NCBI GenBank assembly: GCA_943372195.1
Contig: CALRXS010000014.1
Coordinates: 1 to 64,000, forward strand
Direction: 5' to 3'
Origin: JAEYZM01 sp943372195
GTDB taxonomy: Bacteria; Bacteroidota; Bacteroidia; Sphingobacteriales; Sphingobacteriaceae
DNA length: 64,000 bases
A model generated the notes under the pieces. That model was not told the DNA's origin, ran no database searches, and saw only the letters and a list, made by a program, of their open reading frames with translations. The stretch's first letter is position 1. Each line of letters starts with the position of its first letter. Positions 43,861-53,083 of this stretch are shown here, one piece after another. The position numbers and the translations under genes were made by a program.

Positions 43861-46695
43861 TTACATTTTTACTAAACGAGATACTTTGTCAGCAATTTTA
43901 ACTAAGTAAATACCTTTGTTTAAATTATTAATGTTAATTGAATTGCTATTATTCAAAGTATGGCTTTCTACAAGTTTACCTTGTAAGTCATATATTTTAA
44001 CAATATGTGTTTCGTTAGAATTTAATCCGTCTACGAACAAGATGTCTGAAGCTGGATTAGGATAAATGTTTAATGTGTTTTTGCTATTTGCATCAATACC
44101 AACTACAGCTTTTTTACTGAAGTGTACGTTATCAATGTAAACAGTACCTGCTGCTGTAGGTAATCCTGATAATATTAATTGTGCAATATGACCTTTAGCA
44201 GTTAAACCAGTGAAATTTGTTAGTGGAATATCTAATGAATTCCATTCGTTCAATACAGGTGTAAATACTAATTCATGTTCTGTATCATCACCACCACCAA
44301 AAGCTGCGTCATTACCAAAGTCAACTAATTTTACTCTGAAAGTAGTCATATTAGGTGTCCACATGTCTACATGGAATGTATCCATAGTAGATGCGTTGAT
44401 TAAGTTAGCGCCTGTAGTTTCAATACCTACGAAATCTAATGCAGTATATTTCTTTACATCATTACCTGCAACTTGAGTTTCTGTTAATGTCGCATTTGAC
44501 CAACTTGTTCTCCATGTGTCAACTGTTACGTTTGTATATGCATTACTAAACATAGAAATTACATTTGCTGGTAAAGCAATAGGAGTTGGAGCAGCAACTG
44601 TTGGTTCTAAAACAGTAGGAGCTTTACTGAAGTATACGTTGTCAATAAATACAGTTGCAGAACCAGCTGGCAATGCAGATAATATTAATTGTGCAATGTG
44701 AGACTTACCAGTTAAGTTGATGAAGTCAGTTAATAAGATGTTATATGTGTTCCATGCGCCAGCGTTCGGATTGAAAACTAATTCATGTTCAGTGTCGTCA
44801 CCACCACCAAAAGCAGCATCTGTTCCAAAGTCAACTAATTTAATTCTGAATGTAGTAGCATTAGCTGTCCATACATCCATATGGAAACTAGTCATTGTAC
44901 TTGCATTTATCAAATTCGGTCCTGTAGTTTCTATACCTACGAAATCTAATGCAGAATATTTTTTAGTGTCATTACCTTGTACTTGTACATCAGTTAATGT
45001 TGCATTTGACCATCCTGTTCTCCAAGTATCAACAGCAACATTTGTATATGCATTACTAAACATAGAAATTACATCTGCAGCATTTTTAGTTGGAGTAGGA
45101 GCAGCTACTGTCGGTTCTGTTGGAAGAGGAGCTGATGGTTTACTAAAGTAAACGTTGTCAATAAATACTGTACCAGTTCCTGTAGGTTGACCTACTAATA
45201 TCATTTGAGCAAGGTGTGCTCTAGTTGTTAATCCTGTGAAATCAGCTAATGGTATATTCAATGTATTCCATTGACCTGCAATTGGAGTGAATGTTAATTC
45301 ATGTTCTTTGTCATCACCACCAGCAAATGCAGCGTCAGCACCAAAGTCTACTAACTTAACTTTAAAAGTTGTTACGTTGGCTGTCCACATGTCTATATGT
45401 AATGTTTGCATTGAATCAGCATTGATCAAATTCGGACCAACAGTTTCTATACCAACGAAGTCTAGAGCTGAATATTTTTTAGTGTCATTACCTTGAATTT
45501 GTAAATCTGTTAATGTAGCACTTGACCAAGAAGTTCTCCAAGTATCAACAGCTACGTTAGTATAAGCATTACTAAACATTGAAATAACATCTGAAGATGC
45601 TTTAGTTGGTGTAGGTGCCGCAACTGTTGGTGATGTAGGTAATGGTGTAGATTTAGCGAAATAAATATTATCAACAAAAATAGTTCCTGTACCTGTAGGC
45701 TGCCCTACTAAAATCATCTGAGCTAATTGTGCTCTTGATGCAAGTCCGGTGAAATTCGCTAATGGAATATTTAATGTGTTCCAAGAACCCGCTGTTGGCG
45801 TAAATGTTAATTCGTGTTCTGTATCATTTCCTCCACCGAAAACAGAGTCAGCGCCAAAGTTCACTAATTTAACTTTAAATGTAGTTACATTAGATGTCCA
45901 AATATCCATATTCAATGTTTGCATTGAATCGGCATTGATCACTTTCGGACCTACAAACTCAATACCTACGAAGTCTAGAGCTGAATATTTTTTAGTGTCA
46001 TTACCTTGAATTTGTAAATCTGTTAATGTAGCACTTGACCAAGAAGTTCTCCAAGTATCAACAGCTACGTTAGTATATGCGTTACTAAACATCGATATAA
46101 CATCTGTAGATGGCTTAGTAGGAGTTGGAGCTGGAATTGTTGGAGTTAAATTCGCTGCAGAAAAACTAATATTATCGAAATAACAAACGTTTGTACTTGT
46201 TCTTGCTTGAAAATCTAAGAAGACAATAATTTGATCATTTATTTCACCAATTTTTGAAGAAAAATCAAAAGTTAATTCTTCCCATTGGTTAATCACTGTA
46301 TTTGCAACTTTTAATTCACCTGTAGATCCACCTGTAGATGTTGCAAACTTAATGCCTACATCACTAATGATTGGTTTGTAAACCATGATTTTAACAATAG
46401 CATTTGAAGCACTTAATGTAAAAGTTCCGATGCCAGCACCATGTGAAGTTTCAACTCCAGCCCAAGGCTGACCTGTTGTTTGCATTGTCATCTTCAATAC
46501 AGTTGAAGATGTGTTGATGCCTGTAGCACTTGGGTTTGCAACAACTTGAGCAGCAGGTGGGTTTGTGCCATTCTCAAAAGTTGTCCATGTCCACGTATTA
46601 CCATGAGCCCCAGTCTCAAAAGTAATAGGTGCATTTTGCGAAAAACCTAAACTCGAAATAAGTAAGGCTACGCTTAGTGTAATTATTCTTTTCAT
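43861..46695 (-). CDS. T9SS-secreted protein with four jelly-roll modules
   Basis: A 944-residue exported protein: signal peptide (residues 1-19), an N-terminal beta-sandwich (about 25-180), four tandem modules of about 171 residues (starting near 199, 370, 542 and 712), and a type A sorting domain (NIYPNPASD... NLNKGIYLVKIADKVSRLVKM). Each module starts VISMFSNAYTNVAVDTWRTS and ends with a VFIDNVYFSK-type strand, separated by a Pro/Thr linker (VAAPTPTK). This module is found with laminarinases and similar surface enzymes in Bacteroidota and is probably carbohydrate-binding. There is no catalytic domain, so it is likely an adhesin or polysaccharide-binding surface protein. Two modules are identical over 110 bp of DNA. 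Confidence 0.9.
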   Translation of the reverse strand: MKRIITLSVALLISSLGFSQNAPITFETGAHGNTWTWTTFENGTNPPAAQVVANPSATGINTSSTVLKMTMQTTGQPWAGVETSHGAGIGTFTLSASNAIVKIMVYKPIISDVGIKFATSTGGSTGELKVANTVINQWEELTFDFSSKIGEINDQIIVFLDFQARTSTNVCYFDNISFSAANLTPTIPAPTPTKPSTDVISMFSNAYTNVAVDTWRTSWSSATLTDLQIQGNDTKKYSALDFVGIEFVGPKVINADSMQTLNMDIWTSNVTTFKVKLVNFGADSVFGGGNDTEHELTFTPTAGSWNTLNIPLANFTGLASRAQLAQMILVGQPTGTGTIFVDNIYFAKSTPLPTSPTVAAPTPTKASSDVISMFSNAYTNVAVDTWRTSWSSATLTDLQIQGNDTKKYSALDFVGIETVGPNLINADSMQTLHIDMWTANVTTFKVKLVDFGADAAFAGGDDKEHELTFTPIAGQWNTLNIPLADFTGLTTRAHLAQMILVGQPTGTGTVFIDNVYFSKPSAPLPTEPTVAAPTPTKNAADVISMFSNAYTNVAVDTWRTGWSNATLTDVQVQGNDTKKYSALDFVGIETTGPNLINASTMTSFHMDVWTANATTFRIKLVDFGTDAAFGGGDDTEHELVFNPNAGAWNTYNILLTDFINLTGKSHIAQLILSALPAGSATVFIDNVYFSKAPTVLEPTVAAPTPIALPANVISMFSNAYTNVTVDTWRTSWSNATLTETQVAGNDVKKYTALDFVGIETTGANLINASTMDTFHVDMWTPNMTTFRVKLVDFGNDAAFGGGDDTEHELVFTPVLNEWNSLDIPLTNFTGLTAKGHIAQLILSGLPTAAGTVYIDNVHFSKKAVVGIDANSKNTLNIYPNPASDILFVDGLNSNETHIVKIYDLQGKLVESHTLNNSNSININNLNKGIYLVKIADKVSRLVKM
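45455..45564. repeat. 110-bp direct repeat within the T9SS gene, copy 1
   Basis: Identical to 45968-46077 over 110 bp, 513 bp apart. The identity covers silent positions, which points to recent duplication or gene conversion between modules one and two of the protein. Confidence 0.9.
45968..46077. repeat. 110-bp direct repeat within the T9SS gene, copy 2
   Basis: Second copy of the 45455-45564 sequence. Modules three and four in the same gene differ from it at many bases. Confidence 0.9.
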
Positions 46696-46908
46696 ATAAA
46701 AATCTTTGTATAGTTTTGATTTATAGTATGCAATATAAGATAATAATTACTTAAAGTAATAAATACCATAAGTATTTTTAAACTATTGTTAAGCGGTATG
46801 CAAGTGCATAATATTAAGATAATAGCAAAAATTCTTTTGTTAAATTAATTTATTTTATAATAAGTAATTGATTTTCAATAAATTAAGATTCTTATAATCA
46901 GCTGGGAA

Positions 46909-47547
46909 TTATTCTACACACCATACAAGCATATATTCCTTGTATTTTTCATATTTCATGGCAAAATTACGAATAGACCCTTCTTTACAAATACTCGCAT
47001 TAATTATTCGATCATTCGGATAGTCAAAAGCATCTATTTTTATACCATCTATAAATGGCAGATTTCCTTTGCCGTATAATTTGAATAAACTTTCTTTAAT
47101 ACCCCAGCACACATAGAGTTGTTCTATGCGATGCTCTTCAGAAAGAAAGTCTAATTCTTTTTCAGACATGAACTTCTTCTGAATTCGCAAAATTTTATCA
47201 GAAATTTTCTCGATATCGATACCAACTTTTTTGCCTTTATAAATTATTACTGAGGCGTATTCATTCGAGTGTGAAATTGAAAATTCAAAAGGGAAGTTTA
47301 CTAAATACGGTTTATTGTTTTCATCGAGCTGAACATCAATGTAATGATTCGTCTTCAATAAAGTTCTTAGCAAGACCCTGCTACCTAACCAATGCATGTT
47401 TCGTTTTCCGGACTGAAGGCTTTGATAATATTTTATCTCATCAGCATTGAGTTGTAACTTCGCATATAGTTCCTCAGCACTTTCTGTAATATGCCAAATT
47501 GCTAATTCGCCGTGTTGATCAATTTTCTCCGTCCAAACGATGGGCAT
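46909..47547 (-). CDS. 4'-phosphopantetheinyl transferase (Sfp type)
   Basis: A 212-residue enzyme that transfers phosphopantetheine from CoA to acyl or peptidyl carrier proteins. The family sites are ISHSNEYASV, the metal-binding GIDIEKIS (Asp and Glu) and WGIKESLFKLYGKG (W-x-x-K-E-x-x-x-K). It belongs to the Sfp/HetI/AcpT superfamily; no natural-product cluster is next to it, so general use for fatty acid or other carrier proteins is likely. I use ATG 47547; the longer frame starts at TTG 47574 inside the putative promoter. The 46696-46908 gap downstream holds no gene or clear hairpin. Confidence 0.88.
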   Translation of the reverse strand: MPIVWTEKIDQHGELAIWHITESAEELYAKLQLNADEIKYYQSLQSGKRNMHWLGSRVLLRTLLKTNHYIDVQLDENNKPYLVNFPFEFSISHSNEYASVIIYKGKKVGIDIEKISDKILRIQKKFMSEKELDFLSEEHRIEQLYVCWGIKESLFKLYGKGNLPFIDGIKIDAFDYPNDRIINASICKEGSIRNFAMKYEKYKEYMLVWCVE

Positions 47548-47571
47548 GCTAAAAATTATTTTTACTTTAGA

Positions 47572-47579
47572 CAAAAGTA
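47572..47579 (-). promoter_or_regulatory. -7 element of the phosphopantetheinyl transferase gene
   Basis: TACTTTTG on the minus strand matches TAnnTTTG and lies 24 nt upstream of ATG 47547, which is why the TTG start at 47574 is unlikely. Confidence 0.45.
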
Positions 47580-47591
47580 ATTAAACGAACG

Positions 47592-48128
47592 ATGATTTTA
47601 TCTGATCAGCGAATTTTAGAAGAAATAGAAAAAGGAACAATTGTTATTGAGCCTTTTACGAAAGAATGTTTAGGCACTAACTCTTATGATGTGCATTTAG
47701 GTAAATACCTTGCAACTTATAAAGACAGAGTCTTAGATGCTAAGAACCACAACGAAATTGAACATTTCGAAATACCTGCAGAGGGTTTTGTATTGCAGCC
47801 TAATACATTGTATTTAGGTGTAACATTAGAATATACTGAAACGCATGCACATGTTCCTTTTTTAGAAGGCAAGTCTAGCACAGGTAGATTAGGAATTGAT
47901 ATACATGCGACAGCTGGTAAGGGAGATGTTGGTTTTTGTAATACTTGGACATTAGAAATTTCATGTGCTCAGCCCGTGCGTATTTATCATGGTATGCCAA
48001 TAGGTCAATTGATTTATTTTGCTGTTGAAGGTGATATAGAGACAATGTACAATACTAAGGGTAATGCAAAGTACAATGGGAAAACAGTAAAGCCAGTAGA
48101 AAGCATGATGTGGAAGAATAAATTTTAA
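47592..48128 (+). CDS. dcd: dCTP deaminase
   Basis: A 178-residue trimeric enzyme that converts dCTP to dUTP for thymidylate synthesis. It starts MILSDQRILEEIEKGTIVIE and has the family core EGKSSTGRLGIDIHATAGKG and the WTLEI segment with the catalytic Glu. A dUTPase-type fold is shared; whether the enzyme also hydrolyses dUTP cannot be decided here. It is followed after 19 bp by a secreted cyclophilin gene on the same strand and diverges from the phosphopantetheinyl transferase gene by 44 bp. Confidence 0.96.
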   Translation: MILSDQRILEEIEKGTIVIEPFTKECLGTNSYDVHLGKYLATYKDRVLDAKNHNEIEHFEIPAEGFVLQPNTLYLGVTLEYTETHAHVPFLEGKSSTGRLGIDIHATAGKGDVGFCNTWTLEISCAQPVRIYHGMPIGQLIYFAVEGDIETMYNTKGNAKYNGKTVKPVESMMWKNKF

Positions 48129-48147
48129 TTTCAAAATTATCATTGGT

Positions 48148-49542
48148 ATGAAGATTAGTAGAATAATTTTTGCGTGCTTGATATTATTAGCAAGTAAAGC
48201 ATCGGCACAAAGACCACATTATGAATTCATAGCTGTAAGAGGCGCGTCTGATACCATTGGAAAATTTGAGGTAGAAATGTATCCAGCAATTGCTAAAGAA
48301 CATGTACGTAATTTTGATAGCCTAGTTGCAGCGAAGTTCTTTGATTCAACTGCTTTTCATAGAGTAGTACCAGGATTTGTAATTCAAGGTGGAGATCCGA
48401 ATTCAAAAAAAGGTCCGAGAAGCACATGGGGTTTCGGACAGCCATGGCAACAAAATGTACCTGCAGAATTCAATCCGATTTCACATGTACGTGGAGTATT
48501 TTCAGCAGCGCGTGACAATGATATAAATTCTGCTAATTCACAATTCTTTGTTTGTGTTGCACCTGCTTTACATCTTGATTGGAATTATACTGCATATGGA
48601 AAAGTAATTTCAGGTATGAGTGTAGTTGATAATATTGTCACATCACCTCGAGATGCAAGTGATAATCCGATTCAGAAAATTGAAATGTTTGTGAAGAGGG
48701 TACAAGATGATACCATCCGAATAAAAAATATAACAACTATTGTTCAGCCATTAAATAATGCTGCAGGTATATCTGCTAGTTATTTATTTAAATGGAATGC
48801 AGTAGCAGGTGCTTTGATTTATGAATTAGAATTTTCGCAAGATGCCAACTTCGCAACTATAGACACGATTATAAAAACAGCTGCTTTGCAAGCTAGTTTC
48901 CCAACATTAAAATTAGGTGAGCAAAGATATTATTGGAGATTAAAAGCTAATGATGGTGCATATAAAACTATTACGTCAATCAACACATTTACTACTGGCT
49001 TGTTCGCACCTTCTTTGGTTTCACCCAATAATAATACTGTATTGCCTACAAATACGGTGAATCTTGAATGGCAAAATATTTCTGCTGCTACAAGCTATAG
49101 AATTATTATGGCTACAAGTCCGGCTTTCACACCTTCATCTATTCGACTTGACAGCTCAGGCATTATAGGCAATACGGTTCAATTAAAAAACTTGTTAATC
49201 AATAGAAAATACTTTTGGAAAATTGCTTCAGAAATAAATGGAATATCGGGAGACTTTTCTTCAGCTTGGGCATTCACGACTGGCATAGCAACATCTGTAG
49301 AAGAAAATAAAAACGAATTATTAGAAGTATATCCTAATCCTAGTATGGGCAGAATTAAATTTAGTAATAGAGATGTTATAGAAGTTGAAATTTTCGATAT
49401 TAATTCTAAATTGGTGAAAAAGGTAGAAGTAATTAACTCAGAAATTTTAGTTGATGATTTGAATTCAGGTGTATATATTTTGAAAGCAAAAGATCAAAAT
49501 AAAACTTATAGAACTAGAATTATTTTGAATAAAGAGTTTTAA
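48148..49542 (+). CDS. Secreted cyclophilin-type peptidylprolyl isomerase with T9SS domain
   Basis: A 464-residue exported isomerase. Signal peptide at 1-20 (ASA/Q), cyclophilin domain at about 25-190 with the active-site FHRVVPGFVIQGGDP (Arg72), RGVFSAAR and NSQFFVCVAP, then two fibronectin III-like domains (about 200-375; SYLFKWNAVAGALIYELEFS and NTVNLEWQNISAATSYRIIM) and a type A sorting domain (LEVYPNPSMGRIKFS, SGVYILKA). So this isomerase is probably sent to the cell surface or released, where it could help fold secreted proteins. It may be co-transcribed with dcd. The 3' end overlaps the convergent TPR gene by 4 bp. Confidence 0.92.
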   Translation: MKISRIIFACLILLASKASAQRPHYEFIAVRGASDTIGKFEVEMYPAIAKEHVRNFDSLVAAKFFDSTAFHRVVPGFVIQGGDPNSKKGPRSTWGFGQPWQQNVPAEFNPISHVRGVFSAARDNDINSANSQFFVCVAPALHLDWNYTAYGKVISGMSVVDNIVTSPRDASDNPIQKIEMFVKRVQDDTIRIKNITTIVQPLNNAAGISASYLFKWNAVAGALIYELEFSQDANFATIDTIIKTAALQASFPTLKLGEQRYYWRLKANDGAYKTITSINTFTTGLFAPSLVSPNNNTVLPTNTVNLEWQNISAATSYRIIMATSPAFTPSSIRLDSSGIIGNTVQLKNLLINRKYFWKIASEINGISGDFSSAWAFTTGIATSVEENKNELLEVYPNPSMGRIKFSNRDVIEVEIFDINSKLVKKVEVINSEILVDDLNSGVYILKAKDQNKTYRTRIILNKEF

Positions 49543-51020
49543 CGACTTACTCTTTTTTGTCCGGCTTTTGCTTTAGATTCAATACTATTTTTATATTCAG
49601 TATTTTTCATCTTAGTAGCTTTTGAATAGTATAAAGCTGCTTTGTCAAATTGCTTTTTCTTTTCGTAAATAAAACCTAATTGCAGAGCAGAATTTGCAGC
49701 ATAATAGTAAGTTAGTTCTTCTCCTTTATTCATTGCGGCAACAAAAAATACTATAGCTTGATCGTCTTTACTCATTGCTTGGAATATACGCCCCATGCGA
49801 TATAGGTATTCTAACTTATCTTTTGTAAGTGGAATGTTTTCTAATTTCTTTTCTTTAATTGCATCAAGTGCTTTAGTGTAGTAGCCGCCATCGTAATATA
49901 ACCTTGCTTTTAGTAAGTTAATTTCAGGAGCATGAGTTTCTGAAGCTTGATTCATAGCCTCTTTATCTTTTTCAGATATCGCTTGTCCACGTACTTTACT
50001 CAGACTTGTGTATGCTTTATACTTATCAATATTTCCATTCAACAAATGATACCATGCAATTTTTAAATAAGCATCTTTAATATTAAAATTACCTGTATAG
50101 TTTTTAAGATAGCTTTCAAAATAACTAACTGCGTCATCATCAAATCTGCTCAACTTTGCAAGTCCTAACAAATAATCTAAATGATAGAAAGGAGTGTATA
50201 CGGCACCGTGTGGTCGGTTACTTAATATTTCTATCGCTTCATCATTATGCCCTGTTCTGCCAGCAACCACTGCACATATATAAGTTTTCATTAAACTACT
50301 TGAGGGGATGTTAACAGTATTCTTCATTACAGTTTCAAATACATTGGGTTTGTTTTCTAAACTCATTTGAATAAAACTTAAAAAGAAAATACTTTCAGTT
50401 TGTAAATATGAGTAAGAGCTATGAGGTAATTTGAGTTTTAAACTCTCTAGCATTTCTATTCCTTCTTGAACATTACCTTTTAATCCGATACTTGAAAGTG
50501 CCCATTTATATTGCTCTGGCACCATACCAATTAATCCATAAAGCAATGCAAAACTTTTATCATTAGGCAAAAACGAGGGATACTTTTTTTTGTTCTCTTC
50601 TAAAAGCTTATATGCTTTTTGCAATTCATATGCCCCAGTTACGAACTCTTGATATTTGAAACGATTGATACACGATTGTAAATTTATTTCTGCGAGAGAA
50701 TATAAATACCAAGGGGAGTTGTCATCGGCAGATTCAATTATATCAATTCGTTTTGATTTATTGACTTTGAATTGTTCGAAGCTGGCATTTGTTTCTGAAG
50801 TAAGTACTTTTAAAAATTCAGAGTAATTCTCGAGTAGATAAGGAATCTTATTATTAGGATGTTGTTTTTTTTCAGCGGCTATAATTTGATTACCCTCATT
50901 AAGTTTGAGACTTAATATGCTATTATATGCTTTAATGCAGTTCTCATTAAAAACAAATTCAGCTTTTAAAGAACTACTAAGTAGAATGGCTAATAATATT
51001 AAAACGGATTTTTTAGGCAT
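49539..51020 (-). CDS. Exported tetratricopeptide-repeat protein
   Basis: A 493-residue protein with a signal peptide (MPKKSVLILLAILLSSSLKA). The body is all helical; clear TPR pairs appear in the C-terminal half, for example LLKARLYYDGGYYTKALDAI and FIYEKKKQFDKAALYYSKAT. The first half (about 25-250) resembles a DUF3808-like or other Bacteroidota helical region and has repeated LYGLIGMVPEQYKWALSSIG-type segments. TPR proteins act as assembly platforms; the partner is not known. A terminator separates it from the gene upstream, so it must carry its own promoter, which I could not see. Confidence 0.8.
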   Translation of the reverse strand: MPKKSVLILLAILLSSSLKAEFVFNENCIKAYNSILSLKLNEGNQIIAAEKKQHPNNKIPYLLENYSEFLKVLTSETNASFEQFKVNKSKRIDIIESADDNSPWYLYSLAEINLQSCINRFKYQEFVTGAYELQKAYKLLEENKKKYPSFLPNDKSFALLYGLIGMVPEQYKWALSSIGLKGNVQEGIEMLESLKLKLPHSSYSYLQTESIFFLSFIQMSLENKPNVFETVMKNTVNIPSSSLMKTYICAVVAGRTGHNDEAIEILSNRPHGAVYTPFYHLDYLLGLAKLSRFDDDAVSYFESYLKNYTGNFNIKDAYLKIAWYHLLNGNIDKYKAYTSLSKVRGQAISEKDKEAMNQASETHAPEINLLKARLYYDGGYYTKALDAIKEKKLENIPLTKDKLEYLYRMGRIFQAMSKDDQAIVFFVAAMNKGEELTYYYAANSALQLGFIYEKKKQFDKAALYYSKATKMKNTEYKNSIESKAKAGQKRVSR

Positions 51021-51058
51021 AAAAAAAACGATTCTTTGAAGATAAGAATCGTTTTTTA
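51021..51058 (-). terminator. Terminator of the zinc-ribbon operon
   Basis: AAAAAACGATTCTT (51023-51036) pairs with AAGAATCGTTTTTT (51044-51057) with loop TGAAGAT; downstream of the 51080-51823 gene on the minus strand. Confidence 0.85.
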
Positions 51059-51079
51059 TTTATGAGTATTAAATTTTAA

Positions 51080-51823
51080 TTAAGCTTCAACAGTTGTTTC
51101 AACAAAACCGTCGTCTACTAAAATTCTACCACAATGTTCGCATACGATAATTTTCTTACGTTGACGAATATCCATTTGTCTCTGTGGAGGTATTTGGTTA
51201 AAGCAACCAGCACATGAATCACGTTGAATAGTCACAACTGCTAATCCGTTCTTAGCATTTGAACGTAATCTATTGTATGCAAACAATAAACGCTCTTCAA
51301 TTAATTTCTCGGCTTTATCAGCTTTCTTTAATAATGCGTCTTCTTCTTTTTCAGTTTCTTTAGTAATAACGTCTAATTCAGCTTTTTTAATGTCTAAATC
51401 TTTTCTTCTTTCTTCTAAAGCTACTTGAGCGTTCTCTAAAACTTTAGATTTATTACCAATTTCGTAAGTATATTCTTTGATTTTCTTTTCAGCAACCTGA
51501 ATCTCTAAACCTTGAATTTCAATCTCTTTAGCCAATGCTTCAAACTCTCTATTGTTCTTTACATTGTTTTGTTGCTCTTCGTATTTTTTGATTAACTGAG
51601 TAGCAGTTTTCATCAAATTCTTTTTTGAAGTAATTTGATCTTCTAACTCATTAATTTCGTCTTTGATTTTATGAATACGAGTTTCTAATCCTGCAACATC
51701 ATCTTCTAAATCAGCAACTTCCATTGGTAATTCACCTCTAACTGTGCGAATTTTATCAATTGAAGTGTGAATAGTTTGAAGTTCGTATAAGGCTTTTAGT
51801 TTTTGTTCTACGTTTGCTTCCAT
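51080..51823 (-). CDS. Coiled-coil protein with C4 zinc ribbon (DUF164-like)
   Basis: A 247-residue protein: a long two-stranded coiled coil from about 25 to 190, rich in Glu, Lys and Leu, and a C-terminal zinc ribbon with CAGCFNQIPP and, after a basic loop, CEHCGRILVDDGF. This is the bacterial zf-RING_7/DUF164 family. Members are thought to act in nucleic-acid-related processes and sit next to Nif3-like proteins in many genomes, as here (17 bp upstream). The partnership is well conserved, but its biochemical role is not settled. Confidence 0.9.
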   Translation of the reverse strand: MEANVEQKLKALYELQTIHTSIDKIRTVRGELPMEVADLEDDVAGLETRIHKIKDEINELEDQITSKKNLMKTATQLIKKYEEQQNNVKNNREFEALAKEIEIQGLEIQVAEKKIKEYTYEIGNKSKVLENAQVALEERRKDLDIKKAELDVITKETEKEEDALLKKADKAEKLIEERLLFAYNRLRSNAKNGLAVVTIQRDSCAGCFNQIPPQRQMDIRQRKKIIVCEHCGRILVDDGFVETTVEA

Positions 51824-51840
51824 TTTATATCTTTTATTCT

Positions 51841-52941
51841 TTAACCCTTAAAATAGTGTACCGCATTGGTATTACATTTTGTTAGGCAGACGGCAAAGGT
51901 AGGAAATTTTTTTTGAATTTTTTCTAATAAGAGTTCCATCGTAAATTGCTCACTTTCATAGTGTCCGACGTCACAAATCAATATTTTACCCTCTGCATCG
52001 AAGAACTGATGGTATTTATAATCAGCTGTGACAAAGGCATCTGCCTCATTTTTTAAGGCAGAATTCAGTAAAAAGCTGCCAGAACCACCGCAAACCGCTA
52101 CTTTTTTAATCATTTTGTTCTGCATTGCTGTATGTCTAACCACGGGGGTATTTAATGATTTTGTAAGAATGTTAAGGAATTCCAATTCAGATACCGCCTC
52201 TTTGAACTCAGCAATCATGCCCGAACCCACTTCTTGGTGCTCATTATTGATGCTAATTACATCGTAAGCGACCTCTTCATAAGGGTGTGCTTCCTTTAAA
52301 GTCTTTAAAATTGTAGATTCTAATCTGCTTGGAAACATGACCTCTATTCGAGTCTCAGGTTCAGTATGTGTAATATTCTTTTCACCTACAAATGCATTAC
52401 TGTCATCATTACCTTTAAATGTACCATAACCTTCTGCATTAAAACTACACTCACTATAATTTCCAATATGGCCTGCACCTGCAGCGAATAATCGATCTCT
52501 TACATTTGCCGCATGTTCATTCGGAACAAAAGTTACAAGCTTACTAAGTAATGATTTTTTAGGCTCTAGTATCTTCGCTTTCTCTAAACCCAATAGCTCA
52601 GTGATTTTTAAATTCACTCCATGACTTACATTATCAAGGTTAGTATGAATAGCATATAGTGCGATGTCATATTTAATGGCCTTCATCACCACTCGCTCCA
52701 CATAATTCTTCCCATTAAATTTTTTAAGTCCAGAGAATACTATCGGATGATGCGATACAACCACATTCGCACCCATTTCAATAGCCTCATCTACCACTTC
52801 CTCTGTACAGTCTAAGCTTATCAAAATCTTAGCTACTGTCATATTTTTATCGCCTACTATAAGTCCAGAATTATCATACGACTCTTGATAGGCAAGTGGG
52901 GCAATGTTTTCGAGGTAATTAGTTAGTTCTGATATTATCAT
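51841..52941 (-). CDS. Nif3-like dinuclear metal center protein
   Basis: A 366-residue protein of the Nif3/YbgI family, forming a hexameric ring with a two-metal site in each unit. Metal ligands are visible in VVSHHPIVFSG (two His), YAIHTNLDNVSHGVN, and near the C-terminus ILICDVGHYESEQ. Between the two halves it has an insert of about 100 residues (130-235) of the PII-like/CutA type, present in the longer family members. Function is debated: GTP cyclohydrolase I type 2 has been suggested, but evidence is weak. It is the first gene of the operon with the zinc-ribbon protein. Confidence 0.93.
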   Translation of the reverse strand: MIISELTNYLENIAPLAYQESYDNSGLIVGDKNMTVAKILISLDCTEEVVDEAIEMGANVVVSHHPIVFSGLKKFNGKNYVERVVMKAIKYDIALYAIHTNLDNVSHGVNLKITELLGLEKAKILEPKKSLLSKLVTFVPNEHAANVRDRLFAAGAGHIGNYSECSFNAEGYGTFKGNDDSNAFVGEKNITHTEPETRIEVMFPSRLESTILKTLKEAHPYEEVAYDVISINNEHQEVGSGMIAEFKEAVSELEFLNILTKSLNTPVVRHTAMQNKMIKKVAVCGGSGSFLLNSALKNEADAFVTADYKYHQFFDAEGKILICDVGHYESEQFTMELLLEKIQKKFPTFAVCLTKCNTNAVHYFKG

Positions 52942-52958
52942 AATTGATATATGAATAA

Positions 52959-52966
52959 CAAATATA
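52959..52966 (-). promoter_or_regulatory. -7 element of the Nif3-like operon
   Basis: TATATTTG on the minus strand matches TAnnTTTG and lies 17 nt upstream of ATG 52941. Confidence 0.45.
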
Positions 52967-53053
52967 TCGATTTTGACAATGAATATTTCGGCGCAAATTA
53001 ATTTGCATATATTTATATGTTTACAACTATTTAACTATTAGATAAATAAATAC

Positions 53054-53080
53054 TTGTTTTAATCAAAATTATTATCTTTA
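53054..53080 (+). promoter_or_regulatory. Probable parA promoter
   Basis: TTG (53054-53056), 16 bp, TATCTTTA (53073-53080; consensus except the last base), then 3 nt to ATG 53084. Confidence 0.35.
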
Positions 53081-53083
53081 ATC

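Noticed and set aside
44210..46009. Several similar plus-strand frames repeated with a period near 513 bp
   Set aside because: Mirror images of the four modules of the T9SS protein on the minus strand, not a gene family.
43861..46695. Regular repeats considered as a CRISPR-like or satellite array
   Set aside because: The repeats are 510-516 bp, keep the reading frame and encode protein modules.
46696..46908. Small gene or RNA in the 213-bp gap
   Set aside because: Only frames of under 20 codons and no stable hairpin or tRNA pattern.
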